DNA from: Phialocephala subalpina
Lineage: Eukaryota > Ascomycota > Leotiomycetes > Helotiales > Mollisiaceae
DNA length: 64,000 bases
Direction of reading: 5' to 3'
Assembly (NCBI GenBank): GCA_900073065.1
Contig: FJOG01000007.1
Coordinates: forward strand, 421,852 to 485,851
This document shows, piece by piece, positions 1-10,189 of this stretch. A program made the position numbers and the translations under genes. Below the pieces are notes generated by a model, which saw nothing but the letters and a program-made list of their open reading frames with translations, made no database searches and was not told the DNA's origin. The number at the start of each line of letters is the position of its first letter. Position 1 is the first letter of the stretch.

Positions 1-1975
1 TCTTTCACACAAAAGAGAAGGAACAGTGGGCTAGTTTGGGATGTGGCCCCAGATGAAGCGTTGCTATTTGTGGAAGTGCTTTGAGTTGTCGGGAGTACCG
101 ACCCATTTTTCCATCGCCGGAAGTCTCTAAAGAGTCCCATAATTGTATTTTTACGTAGATCGAGGAATGATGATACTCTGCTTTTCGATGTTTGCGTAAC
201 CTGCGCTCGAACGATCCCAGGCTGTTGCAGGAGCTTAGTAGCAAGTTCTCACACCCCGCCTGGAGCAAGCTCTCGATAGAAGTCAATGCCTGAGTGTCCG
301 CATTTGCAAGTCCACTGAAGTCCAATCAGGCCCTTTTTCAAGTCCGGCTTTCGTAGTAGTGGCAGACTGTCTAGGATTCGCTGGATTGATGTCGGCCTGG
401 GTGCGATATCGGTTTGATGAGCATGCCTGATATGAGGACTGACTTCGTTTACTGTTATTCCTATCATTTTGCTCTTCTCCGGCGTAGCCGTCTTGACGTG
501 GTTGGCAAATTCCGAGCTCAATTTCGCCCGGGCAGTATTGGTCACGAGGAACCTCTTGAGTTGAGCAGGATAGACAAATGTTGGCTCCTACGGATCGTCA
601 CCGTCGCTATCATGCATATATATCTCTATTTCGGGTGGATGGACACCATGTCGTGCTTGAAGAAATGCCTCGATCCGCTCTTGACGTTGCAGATCTGGCT
701 GTGCTAGCAGCGCAGCGCATGCTCCCTTCCTTGAGTCAATGGAACCGAAGTCCTCCGATAACCTGGTGATAAGGGATCTCAAGCTTTTGCGTATGAATTG
801 TGCTGCTTCTAATGCTGTGCTGGTAACTCGGCCGTCTTTGCTAATAGTGGCCTTCGCCGTTGCTTGCAAGTCTTCACAGTAGGCTACCAGTAACTCTCTG
901 AACGAGTTCTGGAATTCACGAACGCTCATGCCGTTGAATTCTTCGGGTATAGCGTAGAGAGGACTTCGTCATCGTGTAGGAGCATATATATTTCACCCAG
1001 AAGGCTTTGCGAGGTACCAATGGAAGATCGTGAGGATATTGATTCAGCCCCTACTGAGAAAACAACGTCCGAATCTGATGAGTTGGCATCTGAGTCCGAG
1101 CTACCCGGAGCTAGATCGTTGGCGGCTGCATTTTGGCGCTAAAGTTCTTCGCGTTCACGACGTCGTTGGTCGTGTCTCTCCTGCTCAATGATCTCGTCCG
1201 GAATATCTTCGGGTACGGCGTCCAGGAATTCTTGATCGATTTCAGAAGGCCCGGTGGCAGCAGCTTGTTGGCGTGGTTCGGGTGTCTTTTCATCCAGATC
1301 GACGACATCAGGTTCGCCAAGTTGTGACGGTGAGCGAGGAGCAATATATTCGACTAGGACTGTTCTAAGATTGTGATTCCTGGTTGGCTTGGACCACCTT
1401 GATGGAATTCGATCCGCGGCGTCCGCCCTTTCCTCCGAATCGATGGGATATGCGTCAGGAATTGAGCGGGCAGAGTCACCCTTAATGTCAACCTTTCTTA
1501 TATCGGACCTATTGTCCGTCAGTCTCAAGCATAGCATAATAGTACCTAGTGCCTTACACCTGCACCGTCATCAATAACAACTCAATACTCTTTGTATCCC
1601 CCACCAAATCCGTCTTAAACTTCATCAAGTCATCCTTCCTAATTATTACCCAATTTACCTTCTTCCAAACATGACTTTTCCCATTCCCCTCCCTCCCCAG
1701 ACTCGGCTGGTACCCCACAATCTTATCTGCAAAGGCATCGATGGTCCTCTGACACTGCGAAGCAGCCTCCCTCAATGCGTCGGCATATTGAGAATTATCG
1801 AGTTCGAGGTTCTTGACTCGAAGGAGAGCAGATTCGAGAGTATAGAGTTGCGAGATTAAGGTTTGATGCTCGGAGGAGGAGCCCGAGGCTGAGCGAAGAG
1901 ATGAGATGACGGTGTGGGCGAGGGTGATTGCGGATACAATATCGCGGCTGACCACCCGAAGGACCCGGAGGACAT
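1..1975 (-). pseudogene. Decayed fungal N-terminal (PigL_N/Helo-like) plus C-terminal CG-domain protein
   Basis: Reading leftward from ATG 1975, the sequence has the layout of a large fungus-specific family. First comes a helical N-terminal domain (DIVSAITLAHTVISSLRSAS), then a Ser-rich linker, a helical middle and a motif RWTCKCG-like (LQWTCKCGH) followed by ELAPGG. The start of a further domain (PLFLLFC) runs off the left edge. One intact intron is visible (1509-1557, GTAAGG, branch ACTGAC, CAATAG). The frame is broken several times: a shift just after the start (about 1950), TAG at 1139-1141, a shift near 955, TAG at 588-590 and TGA at 249-251. Recognisable protein continues in the same frame after each stop. 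The family match is from memory of such proteins, so the name is tentative; that the gene is broken is seen directly. Confidence 0.7.
1509..1557 (-). other. Intact intron in the decayed gene
   Basis: A 49-nt minus-strand intron with donor GTAAGG, branch site ACTGAC and acceptor CAATAG. It joins the codon GT|G and connects the N-terminal helical exon with the following linker exon in one frame. It supports reading the two pieces as one former gene. Confidence 0.7.
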
Positions 1976-2835
1976 TCTGGGTAGGGGATCGTTTGGATCT
2001 TTCGAAGCAATGCGAAGGAAACCAGGAGAAAAAGACAGCAGAATGACAATGCGACTGAGATTGAACTGACGAGGCAGTGATTATACATGTGTGCCTGAGC
2101 AGCAGGGTGGACGACATAATCGCAAGCACAATGCGCGTGTATTCCGAGTCGCCAATGAGGTTCTCTCATCAAAGACATTGGCCAAATTTTGAAGTCATCT
2201 TAACAGAAAGTCTCAAATTTACAAACACCAGATCCTGAATGTGGTGCTTGACCTTGAAGCTATGTATTCTTCCAAGTCAAGCCGTCTCAAAGCCACAGGA
2301 CGGCTACATTGCGGGTACAAAATGCATCTTCACCATAGCCTTCATAGCAACAAGGACGAAAGGGAAAGCCGCATCGAGAACAGTAGCTCTCTCAAACTGA
2401 GGAGAAAACGTTTTCTCTTTTGCAAGAAGAGAATGAATGTGGTGAAGTCCCAAAGAATCAACAAAGAACGCAAATCCACAAGAATAAGGCGAGACGCACC
2501 CCTCCAAACCCCATTCCTTCACCTAACTCGTCCAAATCTTGGGATGAAACATGAGGATGGGCTTGTGTTGTAAGTATACATCACGGATACACTGCACCTT
2601 CGTCGATGACACCAGGGATACTGAACTTCAAGACCAAACCGCATCCAGTGGGGGAGCACGGATACTTCGTAGGTCAAGCGTAACTGGCAGACAAGAGACT
2701 TGACAATGAGAATGCAAAGACTTTGACACGAAGGGCAGTAATGCATGGACGTAATTCTCCTTTTTGATACAAATATGATTCGTGGCCTCGTCGAAACGCG
2801 TTATTAATAATACAAGGTGACAGCTTCAAACATCT
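1976..2835. other. Intergenic stretch, no supported gene
   Basis: Lies between the start of the decayed gene and the 3' end of the rhomboid gene. Short open frames exist on both strands but none has a recognisable domain, a good start or matching splice sites. I see no repeat or RNA gene here. Confidence 0.5.
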
Positions 2836-3774
2836 CTACCATCTTCGAGAATGGGAAGAAGATATCGGACGCAAAACAAGTGCCCAGAAAACTGCACCGA
2901 ACGCCATTCCTCCAACATGGCACAGATGACCTATGTTCGGATACCAGTTGTTTTTCCAGGACAAGATGTCCCAAGCTGCAAGTCCAAACATCACCAACCA
3001 ACGAGGCGCCACGATTGGGAGACCATGAAAGGAGACCAGTTGATCAGGGAATGCGCACGCAAGAACAGTTAGGAGTCCACAGATAGCTCCCGATGCACCA
3101 ATGACATGTGACACGACGTATGGAGTCTCGATCGCTTTCATGTGATATACCTGCAAGAGACCTCCAGTAACCGCAGAGCCCATCCAGATAGTAACGAAAG
3201 CTGGTAATCCGTACAGGGTATTGATTGTTGGAACAGTCGCGAGTATGCCAATCAGGCCGGCCATAAGATGATATATGTCGAAATGTGTAAACGAGGAAGT
3301 CAACAGGGTATAGTATCGTTTTTCTCTGAGATTGGCGAGTGAAAGAACCAAGTTTTTGTTGATCTGCCTCGTTGCGCTTGCATCAACTCCTCTAAGGGTA
3401 TGGACGCGTCCGTTTCGAAAGGTGATATAGCCTGGCTCATTGTTGGGTTGCTGCCTGTATATCCATATGCCAATACACAACGCCGAAAGAGCTCCAACGA
3501 CGACATTGTTGACGCCTCCAAGGGGAGTTTGGTTCGAGTATGGTCGAGCGGGATATCGGGGTGGGGGAGGTGGATCGAAGAGGGTATGAGGAGGCCAGAC
3601 GCAAGTGAGGACATTGGATCTGGTATATGGTATCAACTTCCCAGGAGATCTGTTAGCACTGTGTAATTGGGAAGAGGGCAAACTTACTGCGTCTCTCGCT
3701 TTCGGCCATATTTGCTTCCGCCCCAGCCCTACAAAGCCGCAGAGGCCGAACTCATACTCCAAGATCCCGTCCAT
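2836..3774 (-). CDS. Rhomboid family intramembrane serine protease
   Basis: Predicted multi-pass membrane protease. After a basic, proline-rich N-terminal stretch come six or more hydrophobic segments. They carry the rhomboid signatures: a HxxxxH-type motif (HFDIYHLMAG), the serine motif GASGAICG, and the catalytic histidine in the last helices (GHLCHVGGMAFG). Such enzymes cut substrates inside the membrane; the N-terminus could be a mitochondrial presequence, making a PARL/Pcp1-like role possible, but this is inference. A probable 51-nt intron (3637-3687; GTAAGT, GCTAAC branch, AAG acceptor) lies inside the open frame. It is a multiple of three without stops, so the unspliced frame is also open. 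Spliced length would be 295 residues, unspliced 312. The start is the ATG at 3774. Confidence 0.88.
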   Translation of the reverse strand: MDGILEYEFGLCGFVGLGRKQIWPKARDAVSLPSSQLHSANRSPGKLIPYTRSNVLTCVWPPHTLFDPPPPPRYPARPYSNQTPLGGVNNVVVGALSALCIGIWIYRQQPNNEPGYITFRNGRVHTLRGVDASATRQINKNLVLSLANLREKRYYTLLTSSFTHFDIYHLMAGLIGILATVPTINTLYGLPAFVTIWMGSAVTGGLLQVYHMKAIETPYVVSHVIGASGAICGLLTVLACAFPDQLVSFHGLPIVAPRWLVMFGLAAWDILSWKNNWYPNIGHLCHVGGMAFGAVFWALVLRPISSSHSRRW

Positions 3775-5139
3775 CTCTATGACCCATTGTACAGTGTTGC
3801 ATTGTGAGGTTCTGTAGATCAGTGTGGTCGAAGGTTGACGTTACACAGGAGTATGCAAGGGAGAAAACGCCTGCCGAAGATTCCATGCTGGCACCAATGC
3901 ATCTTTCTACGAACCACTTGAACTGTTTTCAGTTTCTTGTTGGTGCTTCAACTCTCCTAATTCGATTTTCGTTACAAGAGACTCCATTTTCCGTTAAGTC
4001 CTTGCCTGCGCAGTACCGTTCTCGGAGCCGCAGAAGCGCCGATTTTCTTGGACAGCTCGAAGATTTCCATGGTCTCGAAGACGTTCGTTGGAGATGGTTT
4101 CATTGTCCAAAAGAATCACCGGGAATCCTTCTCGATGACAACTTGTCGTGCATGCAGGCGTGCTTAATCGCAGATGCTTAGCTAGTATAGTCGATATTGT
4201 CATCTATTCCGAAGCTTGTACCTGAGAACCAGCATACCCGCCACTTTTCTATGGTTTTGGTAGACTGGAGGTATTCGCGGAAGCTCTGCGAAGCTATCGT
4301 TCTCGTGGGAGTCGGATAGAAGGATGGAGATTTGTGTGTCAATATTGTTGGTATTTCGGCAGAGTAGCCGTTTTGATTTCCTCTCGTCCAGGGTCCGATC
4401 CTCTATTTCTCGCGGAAAGCTATCCCCTGTTGTTAACATCATAATTTCCCGTGTAGTTGTATTGTTTGGAGCACTCGAGTCTCAATTGTTCTCGCCCCGT
4501 CGACTGGGTTCTGTCGTCCAGAGAATTCGGCTTCGAGCGATCGCGGGGTCAAACAAGCATCTGGATTGAGCATTAGCAGTCGAGTACAAGCACTGTCCAT
4601 GAACACAAGGGCTTACCTCTATATCCTGTGGGTTGATGAGCTTGGTGCAGATTGCAGACATCATGGCTCAGATTCAAACGCGAACACCTGGGCGGGTGAC
4701 GCGACCGTGCTTTAGCAAGGCTATGTACCGAATTGGCGCCGTTTGGTACTGTAAGGATTTGCGCAATTTTTTAATAGGTTCACCGCCCAAAGAGTTACTT
4801 AAGAGCGCATTGCCCCATTTCTGACTTGGAAGTCCTGACTCTTGTTCCAAAAAGTCTCGCGTATCAATAGTTCGAACATACGAGTATCCTGACGCGCCTG
4901 ACAAACTCGATGCAGGCTACACCCAGGAGTCTGCGGCGCTCGTTATTACTGTGCTCCTCCCATTTACCGGCATAACAGTGGCCGCGAAGCTACCTCAAGT
5001 AAGACAGAGAAGAACTCCTACAGAGAAGTCGCGGATAATTTAAATAAGAAAAAGTAAACAAACTGGTTGCCAAGGTAACTACTCTTCACGGTGACGTGGA
5101 TGCATCTCTACCTACTCTTGAATATATCACTAACATCAA
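3775..5139. other. Unresolved stretch with short minus-strand open frames
   Basis: Several short minus-strand frames (4664 to 3994) and one good-looking intron (4561-4616: GTAAGC donor, TGCTAAT branch, CCAG acceptor) hint at a small multi-exon or decayed gene. Joining the frames across that intron leads quickly to a stop in the frame of the ATG at 4664, and no domain is recognisable. I do not call a gene. Confidence 0.3.
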
Positions 5140-5219
5140 GACAGGTGGTTGAGTGGTTAAGGCGGTGGCTTGGGACACCAGAGCGTTCATGCTCCCGAGT
5201 TCGAGTCTCGGCGTCATCG
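5140..5219 (+). tRNA. tRNA-like relic (class II, Ser/Leu type); probable pseudogene
   Basis: The stretch has an A-box-like D arm (TGGTTGAGTGGTTAAGG), a long variable arm with a GAGC/GCTC stem at 5181-5194, and a perfect five-pair T arm (CCGAG, loop TTCGAGT, CTCGG). These are the parts of a Ser/Leu-type tRNA. The 5' acceptor strand does not pair with the 3' strand CGTCATC, and the anticodon arm fits poorly, so no anticodon can be assigned. A second B-box-like GGTTCGACTTC follows at about 5275. A tRNA pseudogene or tRNA-derived repeat fits better than a working gene. Confidence 0.45.
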
Positions 5220-5854
5220 TAAACGGTTGAATAATTATTAAAAGTTTCAATGCTGCTTCTCTTCGGAGAATGTGGGTTCGACTTCTACTCACCAGCTATT
5301 TTTTTACGTTTTTGTTTTTGTGTTTGATGCCGTTGATGTTGTCACGTAGTTAATCCTCGTTCGAGGAAGGAGCGGCCAGGTGGCCAGAAATCAAGAATAA
5401 CTATGACAGTCTCTCAAAAGCGGTATTGGAATAGACATTCGAATTCAGCGGTCTTTCTTTCGTTATTTCACAACTCTTTAGCAATTTATGAGCTGCTTAG
5501 AACGTCGGAAACGTCGGGTAAGTTTTCCCATTTCCCAAGTGGTTGAAGTGGGGACACTCGCTCTTTGCCGCACCCAAGAATGTCCTGACCTTTTGGGCAT
5601 ACCTACCTGAGCTGAGTTTTATAAGAGTTCTTCAGCAGAAAGTCTACATTCCCATTCTTCCTTGATTGACCAACTAGACTTTGGATCGCGTCAAACTACC
5701 TCACCCTTGGATACTTGGTGTCGCTTATTTTTATCCTAGCCTTTATGAGACTAGTGGTCAATTTTGATCTGGACTCAGGTCTACTTCAAGAACGGCCACC
5801 TCTCCGTCTACCCACAATCAAAATTCCAGACTACACCTACTGCACACCCGCCAG
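5220..5854. other. Intergenic and upstream region of the Gfd2-like gene
   Basis: No supported coding frame. Contains T- and A-rich runs and the presumed promoter of the downstream plus-strand gene. The only notable item is the second B-box-like sequence close to 5275. Confidence 0.4.
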
Positions 5855-6155
5855 ATGCCGCCCGTCAAAGTTTCGAAAGACGGGCTAGAAGTCCTCCTCT
5901 CTTTTGGGCTTCGGCGAACAAAAATGGCGGACGTCGTTTTTGCGGCGATAGACTTTGAGGGACACGAAAACATCGAGACCGCATTCAAAACATCAACTAA
6001 CTCGGAGTCCGGAATTTCAATACTGGACACGCGCGATCTCCTTCACGAGGTAAGCTCATCTTCTTTATTGTCTTTAAAGCCTGTGATCGGGTAACGCTCC
6101 AACTCACAATACCTTGGGGACTCAGAGTTACCCGCCGAAACATATGAAAGAGGTA

Positions 6156-6206
6156 AGTCAAACCCCCTAGAAGTGGGCCCCCCCCTGTTCTGGGCCACCT
6201 CGCTTA
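6156..6206 (+). repeat. Left terminal inverted repeat of Fot1
   Basis: A 51-bp repeat beginning AGTCAAACCCCC and ending CCTCGCTTA, including GGG followed by eight C. It is the exact reverse complement of 7942-7992. Confidence 0.95.
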
Positions 6207-6303
6207 GCACACCGCCACTACCCCACCACCCACTTTAACCTCGAATATTTTTATTATTCCTTAATAAAACTCTTCCAAATTTTGCAAGTCATTAGAGCCG
6301 ATC

Positions 6304-7902
6304 ATGAAGCCCTCATATACGGAAGCTGACATCCAATATGCACTTAAAGACGTGGCAAATGGGAAGTCCTTACGAAAATCCTCTCTCGACTGGGGTATAC
6401 CGAGGGGCACTCTTCAACACAGAGTACTCGGCATTCTTCCTAAGAAAGAGGCCTATACGCATTTACAGAGGCTTGCCCCGATCCAAGAGCAACGTCTTAC
6501 AGACTGAGTACTAGTTCAGGAAAGCTTAGGGCTCAACCCTACACATGCACAAATCCGAGCTTTTACTGGCCGTATCTTGGCCTCTCGACGCGATGCTGCA
6601 CCACTCGGAAAACGTTGGATGGCTGGATTTCTTCGCCGGAATCCTGTTCTTAAGACCAAAAAGCAATTCAGAATCGATTCTGTGCGTGTCAATAGTACTA
6701 CATCTGATATTATTAAGGCTTAGTTTCAAAAATTGGAGATACCGGCGATCAAAGCAATCAAGGTTGAAAACCGATGGAATATGGATGAAGCAGGGATCAT
6801 GGAAGGCCAAGGGGAGAATGGATTAGTAGTTGGGAGTGCTGAGAAACGTTTCATTCAAAAGAAACAACCAGGTTCTAAGGCTTGGACCTCATTTATTGAG
6901 TGCATCTCTCCGAGCGGCCGAGCCATCTTTCCGATCGTTATGTTTAAGGGAAAATCAGTCCAACAACAATGGTTTCCTATGGGATTAAGAGAGTATAAGG
7001 GCTGGAAGTTTACCGCAACCGACAATGGATGGACATCTGACGATACTGCTTTGGAGTGGTTGCAAACCGTCTTTATACCCCAAACGGCACTACGTGACTC
7101 AAAAGAGCCCCGTCTACTCATATTAGATGGCCATAGGAGCCATGAAACAACAGAATTCATGTGGGAGTGCTTTTCTAACAATATCCACTTATTATTCTTG
7201 CCACCGCACACTTCACATGTGCTCCAACCTTTGGATTTATCTATTTTCTCCCCCTTTAAATCCGCTTATCGAAAGCGGTTAGGTTCGCTGTCTCTTATCA
7301 ACGACTCGACGCCTATAGGGAAGCAAAACTTCTTGAAATATTATAAGCAGGCTCGGATAGATGCTTTAACAAAAGGAAACTGCAAAGCAAGTTGGAAAGC
7401 CTCAGGGTTATGGCCACCGAACATCTCGAAGCCTCTTATGAACCGATTATTGCTTGAGAATAGTAATAAAGCGGCCGAGAAGCCTTTATAACTGTCAGGA
7501 AAGGATGCAGTACCTGAATGGATTCAAGATTCATCATTTGGGGTTTGGAAAACCCCTCAAAAAAGTGAAGATGTCCGAGAACAATCGAGGCAAATCACGA
7601 GACTTGAGTAGACCGATACGGCAACTACTAAGGTGCTTTTTAGGAAAATAGCTAAGGGCTTAGACGATAAGGACTTTGTTATTGCTAAGTAAGAGCGCAA
7701 GATCCAAGCATTGGAAGCTAGGGTAGTCCAACTTGAGCCTAGAAAACGGCGGAAAGTAAAGACTAGTCCAAATTCCAAGTTCGCTGATATCGAGAAGATC
7801 TACAAGGCACAGATGGAAGCTGGGGACCGCCAAAATATACCATTAGATTCCGATGACTTCCCTAGTATAGCCTCTACTTTATCTCATATATCTATTAGTT
7901 GA
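6304..7902 (+). pseudogene. Fot1/pogo-like DDE transposase with five in-frame stops
   Basis: About 532 codons in one frame. Order: an N-terminal helix-turn-helix of the psq type (SYTEADIQYALKDVANGKSL), a CENP-B-type DNA-binding part (LNPTHAQIRAFTGRIL, KRWMAGFLRRNP), then the DDE_1 endonuclease with its three acidic sites NMDEAGI, LILDGHRSH and LQPLDLSIFSPFK, and a basic C-terminal tail. Stops lie at 6505-6507 (TGA), 6721-6723 (TAG), 7489-7491 (TAA), 7609-7611 (TAG) and 7690-7692 (TAA), with matching protein continuing after each. Four of the five can be explained by CpA-to-TpA change on one strand (CAA, CAG or TGG originally), the RIP signature. The length equals that of intact Fot1-type enzymes. 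Confidence 0.93.
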
Positions 7903-7941
7903 TTAAAAAGTTATTCGCGGTCGAACTAAGTAGGTTGGAAT

Positions 7942-7992
7942 TAAGCGAGGTGGCCCAGAACAGGGGGGGGCCCACTTCTAGGGGGTTTGACT
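7942..7992 (-). repeat. Right terminal inverted repeat of Fot1
   Basis: Exact reverse complement of 6156-6206; ends GGGTTTGACT directly before the TA target duplication. Confidence 0.95.
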
Positions 7993-8887
7993 TATACTGA
8001 CTGCGAGATTGTTTCTGAATAGTCACACGAAGAACCATTTCCTCCTATTTTGGCACAAGAGTTCGTCACTGGTTCTTACCAGCGTTGGGTCAAAACCATG
8101 AAGAAATTCAGATTCGGAACGGCAGAGAGACCATCGATATACGGACCTATCTTCAAAGGTCTGGCAATGCTTGAAGATTCCAGACGATACTGGTAACAGC
8201 GACTTCCGAAATGTGGTTCTCGTTCAGCATGCGCGCAGCGAGTTGCAGACGATGCTTGCGCTGCGCCTGCCGAAGAACAAGGGTCTGGAGGCGGTTCAGA
8301 CAGTCCTTGACATTGCTCAAATGGCGACTGACTTATTTCAACTGCCGAAAGGCCAGACTCCTGGACTGGAGAAGCTGGCAGCAGAAGCAGGGATTCCCTT
8401 TGCACAGGAGGCTTTCCATACGGCTGGAAATGACGCAAACTGTATCTTGCGAGTACTAATTATGCTGGCATGCCGATTCCAAGACCAGTATCCTAGCCAA
8501 GAGCACCACGCTAGGCTTCTAGCTCTACTCCAACAAATCGGGCAAGCTCCACTACCGCCTCCGAGGTCCGGGTCAGAGCTCCAACAACTCATAGCTCTCC
8601 AGCCTACAGAGCCCTTGGACGATCCGAAAGTTCCGATAGACACTACAAAGTTCATGCCCAGGAGGTACAAAACTGAAAGGCTTCAGCGAGGAAAGGAGAA
8701 CCAGCGGGCCAGGCGACGTGCACGAGCTGAGGATGGGGGATTGTCAACAGCAGAGCAAATCCGGCGAGCTGCAAATAAAGTCTTGCGGGAAAATGTTTTG
8801 GAAACTGCAAACAACGTATATGGCCTCAAAGACTGCGACTTGAATATTCCTCGAGATGCTCAAGACACGAAGAACGAATATATATGA

Positions 8888-9374
8888 GCGAATGCGGCGG
8901 TGCAAAGCGATCGAGGAGGCGCCATTCAAGAGATGGTCCAGCATTCACGAAATCACTTCTTCTATATTGTCAACCCAACGCCTACCAGATAGCTCGAAAT
9001 ATAGACGAAAATATAAGAGAACGCAGCTCTATCGGACTTATGGATACAAGAGTAATCGTTATTCAAGATCTGAATGGCAGAAAGTCGTGCCGATGTTGGG
9101 AGTTCAAAGCGGGGTACAGGGTCAACGAATTGAGGAAAGGCGCAGCAATGATTGCGAACAGGTCAGCACGCGTCAGCCTACCACTCCGTTCCGAGACGTC
9201 GTGTATGCAAAGTATTGCAAGCATCAATGAAACCAAAGCTGTGCCGCTTTAACTCCGCAATATCAACGTCGCACTGCCCAGACTCTTGTCCCGTTCTAGC
9301 ATCTGCTGCAAAGTTTGTTCACAATCGTCCAATAATCGTCGGACTATTACTTACCAAACCCGAAGTCAACGACC
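8888..9374. other. Intergenic, no supported gene
   Basis: Two overlapping plus-strand frames of about 120 codons cross this stretch, but they are arginine/serine-rich without any recognisable domain and begin inside the Gfd2-like tail. It probably holds the 3' region of that gene and the promoter of the acetyltransferase gene. Confidence 0.4.
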
Positions 9375-10071
9375 ATGGACAAATACACGATAGCTCCCAT
9401 TCTTGCGGCTGATCTGCCGACTGTTGCACATTTCATATTTTCTTCCCAACTCACCCAACCTACGAATCAATTCCTGTTCTCCGATTGGCCAAACGAGTCT
9501 GCTCAAGTATCGTTATACCTCTCCAGTTTGGAGAAATCTATCGACCTTCCTCATGTCAAAATGCTCAAGGCAGTCGATAATTCGACTGGCGAAATGGTTG
9601 CCAGCTTGATACTCGAACGAAAGACGCCAGACGTCAGGGACGAGGAAGCTTCCCAGGAGCCAGAAGAGCCGAGTTCTGCTCCGCCAGGCATCAATCCCAA
9701 GTTCTACGAATTCATGAAAAGCGCGCTATCAGGAGTGCAGAAGGATATGGCGGAGGTTGACTTTGGCGAGTACTCTCCTTTGCTCCTATTCCCTTGGTAT
9801 CTCGCTAATGACACCAGCCCTGACTTCAATCTTCGTCAAATCTTCTAGCAGGAACAAAGGATTGGGCACTCAACTAGTACGATTGTGTCAAAATCGGGCA
9901 TCATGCTTCAGCTTACCTTTGTTTCTCTGCTCGATCCCACCTGCTCGTGGATTCTACCTGAAGCTCGGTTTCAAAGATACGGTACACGCCGAGATCGACT
10001 TGAGCAAATGGGGGCCACCGTATGGAGGATACGGACTCTACAGACTCTTCGGGATGCTGGCGGCTGTCTGA
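9375..10071 (+). pseudogene. GNAT-family N-acetyltransferase, frame broken in the middle
   Basis: The first part, from ATG 9375, has the N-terminal half of a fungal GNAT protein (MDKYTIAPILAADLPTVAHF, with GEMVASLILERK as a core strand). The second part, in a different frame, carries the acetyl-CoA-binding motif (VKSSSRNKGLGTQLV), then RGFYLKLGFKDT, then LSKWGPPYGGYGLYRLFGM to the stop at 10071. The two halves meet around 9770-9815. Candidate donors GTACTC and GTATCT with the acceptor CACCAG (branch GCTAATGAC) do not bring the halves into one frame with the full motif, so a one-base frameshift or an unusual intron is needed. Substrate unknown. The gene converges on the dioxygenase gene. Confidence 0.6.
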
Positions 10072-10189
10072 TCCGTTTATCGATTGCAAGGTCAAGTGGC
10101 GTGAACGAAATGGACGAGAAGTTAAGGATATTCGAACAAATGTCAATTGCTGTTCTCGCCTCGTCTCTCTAACATACACATAGCTCTTC

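Larger units (their letters stand above)
6156..7992 (+). mobile_element. Complete Fot1/pogo-type Tc1-mariner transposon, inactive
   Basis: A 1837-bp element bounded by perfect 51-bp terminal inverted repeats and flanked on both sides by TA (6154-6155 and 7993-7994), the target-site duplication expected for pogo/Fot1 elements. It contains a single transposase frame in plus orientation, the same as the interrupted gene. No frameshift is seen from start to end of the transposase, but five in-frame stops make it inactive. Identical inverted repeats point to a fairly recent insertion or one that was mutated mainly by point changes inside. Confidence 0.95.
5855..8887 (+). pseudogene. Gfd2/YDR514C-like RNase-H-fold gene interrupted by Fot1
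   Basis: The first exon (5855-6049) starts MPPVKVSKDG and carries the DxE motif (AAIDFEG) and the strand ILDTRDLL typical of the fungal Gfd2/YDR514C C-terminal exonuclease-like domain. It ends at a GTAAGC donor. Beyond the transposon come the matching second half: KKFRFGTAE, then FRNVVLVQH and the HTAGNDANCILR motif, then a basic, disordered tail to 8887. The Fot1 element lies between, probably in an intron ending at the AG at 8021-8022. The exon before FRNVV (frame of KKFRFGTAE) and the rest (frame of KIPDDTGNSD) are in different frames near 8125-8145, with no intron signal, so the gene is also frameshifted. In related proteins I recall VGHG where this one has VQHA. Family call good, function unproven. 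Confidence 0.75.

Noticed and set aside
8856..9252. Arg/Ser-rich plus-strand frames after the Gfd2-like gene
   Set aside because: Two overlapping frames of similar length, both without domain or proper start; probably the downstream region of the decayed gene.
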